A program made the position numbers and the translations under genes. From Lyophyllum atratum (lineage: Eukaryota > Basidiomycota > Agaricomycetes > Agaricales > Lyophyllaceae), in assembly GCA_014905825.1 (NCBI GenBank), contig JACGCN010000038.1:372001-436000 (forward strand): 64,000 nucleotides of DNA, written 5' to 3'. Positions 60,942 through 64,000 of this stretch are shown here, one piece after another. The notes under the pieces were generated by a model. It saw only the letters and a program-made list of their open reading frames with translations, ran no database searches and was not told the DNA's origin. Positions within the stretch are counted from its first letter, which is position 1. Every line of letters begins with the position of its first letter.

Positions 60942-62703
60942 ATGGCGCACCAGAAAATTAAAGATTGTCTGGATTTAAGGCGGTTTAAAGTCAAGCACAA
61001 CCCTGGAGCATATCGTGCCACACTTTCACGTAATCGGGCCTTACACGAAGGTGCAGAACAGTCTTCAGAATCCAGGCCGAAGCGTTCAGCTGGTATCTGC
61101 ACGGTCGTATTTGAATTGGTCGAAAACGTCCAGCCATCTATCATCCCCGACGTCTTGATGCAGCTGGTACTGCTCTCCGAAAAGCCGTTAGATCACAATA
61201 TGCGAATTGTCTACGACCATACCAGGATATGGACTTCTACCCGTAGGAGTGCCGTTCTCCTCCTTCAAAGCAGTCACGCGTTTCGTTCTCGGCGGCTAAG
61301 TACAGTGTCAGTACACCGACGAGTCGATCCTTCAGGGATGCTTGTCCACGCCCTTCGCATTCTCCCGGTATACCAGAGTCGACCAGTTTATATCCACCTG
61401 CCCCCTACCGTTCTTACCTGCGTCGCTCGGTTTGCTTTTGGAGATCGAAAAGTAGGCTGGCGCGGAGGGCTGATGTCCTTCGGATTAGTCTGCAAAGCAT
61501 GGACTCCTTTGCTGGACCTTTTCTTCCAGAAGTTCTACAATCCTCACTTTCTCGATGTCGATCAAGCCGATGCTGCAAAAGTCTCCCGATCATTGGAGAT
61601 GAGGCCGGAGAGAGGAGCTCTCATGGAAAAATTCTCTCCGTACGATTATCGGCTACATTTCTTGAACAGTACAGACGACTGGAAAACTTTTTGGCGGTCG
61701 CAGAATATCATATTGGGCCTCGCACCTGCCATAAAGGATCTTCACTTATCCTGCACCCACCAATCGCTTTTCAGAGATTTCGTTACAACTCTCTCCCTGC
61801 TGAAAAATGTTCAGAATTTCAGGGTAACCGGCCCGCCAAGTGTGTGCTCTACAGTCGAGGCGTCCGTTGAGTTGCGCAGCCTGGACGCGGCTGATATTCA
61901 GAGCATCATTTCGCATTGGACGCAGCTTAGGTCTCTCAGTCTTTTCAATTGGAATCTCATCGTCGACACGAGCATGAAGTGAGTTACTCGGAGGTTTTTT
62001 TAAGACTTGACTCCAACTATCGTTGTCTTTCTCCGTTTTAAGTCCACAGTCCACGGAGAAGTCAGAAGCTGAGGTACGTAAACTCACACAAAAGTTGCAC
62101 AAAAGCTTGTTTTCCTTACCGCTCCTCTAGAAACCTCAGGCAGCTAAACTTACGTGCAGGATCAATGTTCTGAGACTCCACAATGGTATTCTCGCCGGTC
62201 CGCAGCTCCTCGCTTTCGCAAGCCCGGCCCACTCCATATCAAGCCTTCACACAGTCGATATATGTAATATCCAGGGCCTCAGTAACTGTGAGCTGTTAGC
62301 TTTCTTTTCACAGATCGCAGCTAGCCTCGAATCCCTTTCCATCCATGGCTGCACCATCTCTCGCGGTCCTGGCGAAGAATATGCTCTGGACACCGTCATT
62401 TCCAAAATGGTACGTATTCATAACCTCCAGAGCGATGGCGATATCGCTACCGCCATGGTCCTATCAAGAAAGGTTCGAAGGGAGAAGGGAGGCTGTCAGA
62501 AGAAGGATACCATTACAATCACTTACTCTCCCTCCATGAAGCTGCGAAGTTTAGTTGAAGCTTTGGAGGTTTGTTATTGGGACTCCGTACACGTAACTTG
62601 GAGTGGCGCGATTGACGATAGCTTACTGGAGAAGGCTCTGGCGGTCACTGATTTGAGGGGTATCAACTTCACTTTGGCAGCTTTCGGTCGGCGCGTCGAG
62701 TAG
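60942..62703 (+). CDS. F-box/LRR-like protein
   Basis: Three exons. Exon 1 is open to LIVDTSMK (~61977), a short exon 62044-62074 adds PQSTEKSEAE, and exon 3 runs from ~62131 to the stop at 62701-62703. A degenerate F-box-like stretch is HLPPTVLTCVARFAFG with FGLVCKAWTPLLDLFFQKFY (~61400-61540). Leucine-rich, repeat-like segments follow: IKDLHLSCTHQSL, LRSLSLFNWNL, INVLRLHNGILAGPQLL, LESLSIHGCTIS, DLRGINFTLAAFG. This is the usual layout of mushroom F-box/LRR proteins. The first ~130 residues are atypical, and the real start may be the ATG near 61339. Likely an SCF receptor; target unknown. Confidence 0.6.
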
Positions 62704-63724
62704 CACAGCGTGGCAATAACAAACATGTGTATTCACCTTCGTAGTACGGTCATTGTACACTGAATGAGCGCTATCTGAGCTTGAGCGCCAGGCTGAGTGC
62801 CGTTCATAATGGGACAGAACAAAATTAACGTTCGCTCCATGCCGTCCAGTGAGGTTGATAGAGCAATCACAGTGGGAAAACGAAAGACGGAAACCCGTTA
62901 GAGACTTGGATACTCGGAGACAATCATCTCGCCCACGGCTGAGCTGAGTTTGCAGAAAGCGAGAGCATCGTTGCGATGCGCCGAATACACAGGAGATGGC
63001 TTTATTGACAGAGAGTATATGTATATTGTCGGGCTGTGTGCAGCCAGATCTTGGCTCACATATTGCACGAGGGTTCACGACTTGCTGCGAGAACGAAATC
63101 TTGAGCAGAGAAGAGTGCGCTTTGGAAAACAGTGCGACGGCATCGAGGAAGGAGAGCATTACAGCTGACGCACCAGAGCCGGTATATTTCCAGACGTTAT
63201 TCCTTCTGCTGATACTGCCACGGAGTAATGTTGATGTCGTTGTCAAGTCTATATCATGATGGTGGGCAGGCAGCTTTACAGCGTGTCAATTTAGTGTGTG
63301 CTCTCCAGTCTTGGAGACAAAAGAACAGGTGTAGGTAGCATTTTGGGCAAGGAAAATTGAGAGCTACCATGAGCGGGGCCAGCAGATCTCCCTCGCCTCC
63401 GGATAGCTGTACTTGCGTGCGCTTAGAAGCCTGAAGTGTGTGGCAAGGGTGAGGTCAATATTCAACAGAAGCATCAAACGAGGCGGCGGCTCCGGGGGGA
63501 TGGACATGTAATTGATGGGGCCATTTATTCTCGTGCACTCTAGAAAGAAAAGTAACCACCCCGCCTCAGACTTATATGACTAGCGAGGAATCGAAATACC
63601 GGGTAAGTGTGATACACGCCCTTGGCTTAGTATGTAAGCCAATAAGGATCGACATTCGTCAGGTAATTGCTCACCGATCTACACAGTCGCGTTTCCGAGT
63701 TAGGATGCTAGGGTGATAGGATAG
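62704..63724. other. Intergenic
   Basis: No supported gene. A 207-codon antisense frame (62623-63246) overlaps the end of the F-box/LRR gene and lacks features. Confidence 0.5.
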
Positions 63725-64000
63725 CTATTTTAGTTGACATGATAAGCACTCAAACAAGTGCCTCTCCGACTCCCGAGAGGAGCAGAGATGAGTTTGACAG
63801 GTCCGAAATCTAGAAGTCCCACTTGATGCGTTCCTAACTTCGGTGATCGACAAGATTCGGGACATGAGCGCAGGCGCGTTTACCACTTTAAGGTAAACCC
63901 ACAACGGCAAGTGACGGTGTTTCAGCACAGAGAACGTGAGGTTGACGAGATGAGGGCAGGCGGCAATTGCCGCCGCCGCCTCGGACAGCAACGACAAATA
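63725..64000 (-). CDS. Partial LRR/F-box-like gene at right edge
   Basis: Open frame running off the window on the minus strand, beginning LSEAAAAIAACPHLVNLTFSVL, which looks like one leucine-rich repeat of an F-box-type protein. It then continues through a region that may hold an intron. Only the 3' end is visible, so identity is weak. Confidence 0.3.
   Translation of the reverse strand, partial: YLSLLSEAAAAIAACPHLVNLTFSVLKHRHLPLWVYLKVVNAPALMSRILSITEVRNASSGTSRFRTCQTHLCSSRESERHLFECLSCQLK

Noticed and set aside
62623..63246. 207-codon antisense frame
   Set aside because: Overlaps the last exon of the F-box/LRR gene, Ser/Arg-rich with no motif; likely chance.

Overview
The window is nuclear DNA of a filamentous basidiomycete, most likely an Agaricomycete mushroom. 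The genes are split by many 48-70 bp GT-AG introns, with two GC-AG introns. Several protein families are typical of mushroom-forming fungi: an SAP-domain/tyrosine-recombinase pair, a Kre9-like small secreted protein, GMC oxidoreductase and F-box families. A Ty3/gypsy chromovirus-type LTR retrotransposon is also present. No tRNA, rRNA or CRISPR was found. Gene models were assembled by hand from open frames and splice signals, so exon borders are predictions.

Layout. 1-12.7 kb holds an ankyrin-AAA+ (CLPB/SKD3-like) ATPase cut by the left edge, a single-pass membrane SH3 protein, mitochondrial import subunit PAM17 (minus), a SNF2-type ATPase sharing a short divergent promoter with PAM17, and a Kre9/Knh1-like secreted protein. 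13.5-29.1 kb is a mobile-DNA region. A SAP-domain gene (plus) converges on a tyrosine recombinase gene (minus). The recombinase is split by a 9,760 bp retrotransposon (16098-25857) with identical-looking 678 bp LTRs and a 5 bp target duplication (ACTTC). Upstream of the recombinase on the same strand lies a complete XPG/FEN/GEN-type nuclease. 29.1-32.1 kb is degenerate sequence with a PP2C phosphatase remnant.

32.1-39.3 kb has a secreted GMC oxidoreductase with a TATA box, a guanine deaminase (minus), and an intron-rich F-box-like gene divergent from it. 39.3-42.5 kb is gene-poor. 42.5-52.2 kb is a compact housekeeping block: a Ser-rich conserved protein, the mRNA capping guanylyltransferase (minus), SKP1 (minus), mitochondrial ribosomal protein bL27m, a DUF3074/START-like protein and a glutamine-synthetase-family enzyme (minus). 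54.2-60.1 kb is one long gene with two near-identical tandem adenylation domains fused to a membrane ferric-reductase-like oxidoreductase, resembling Aspergillus TmpB. An F-box/LRR-like gene and an edge fragment finish the window.

The most notable items are the nested insertion, which leaves the recombinase readable on both sides; an unexplained third ORF in the env position of the retrotransposon; a frame change inside the Gag zinc knuckle; the duplicated adenylation module in the TmpB-like gene; and the possible SAP/recombinase(/nuclease) mobile unit.
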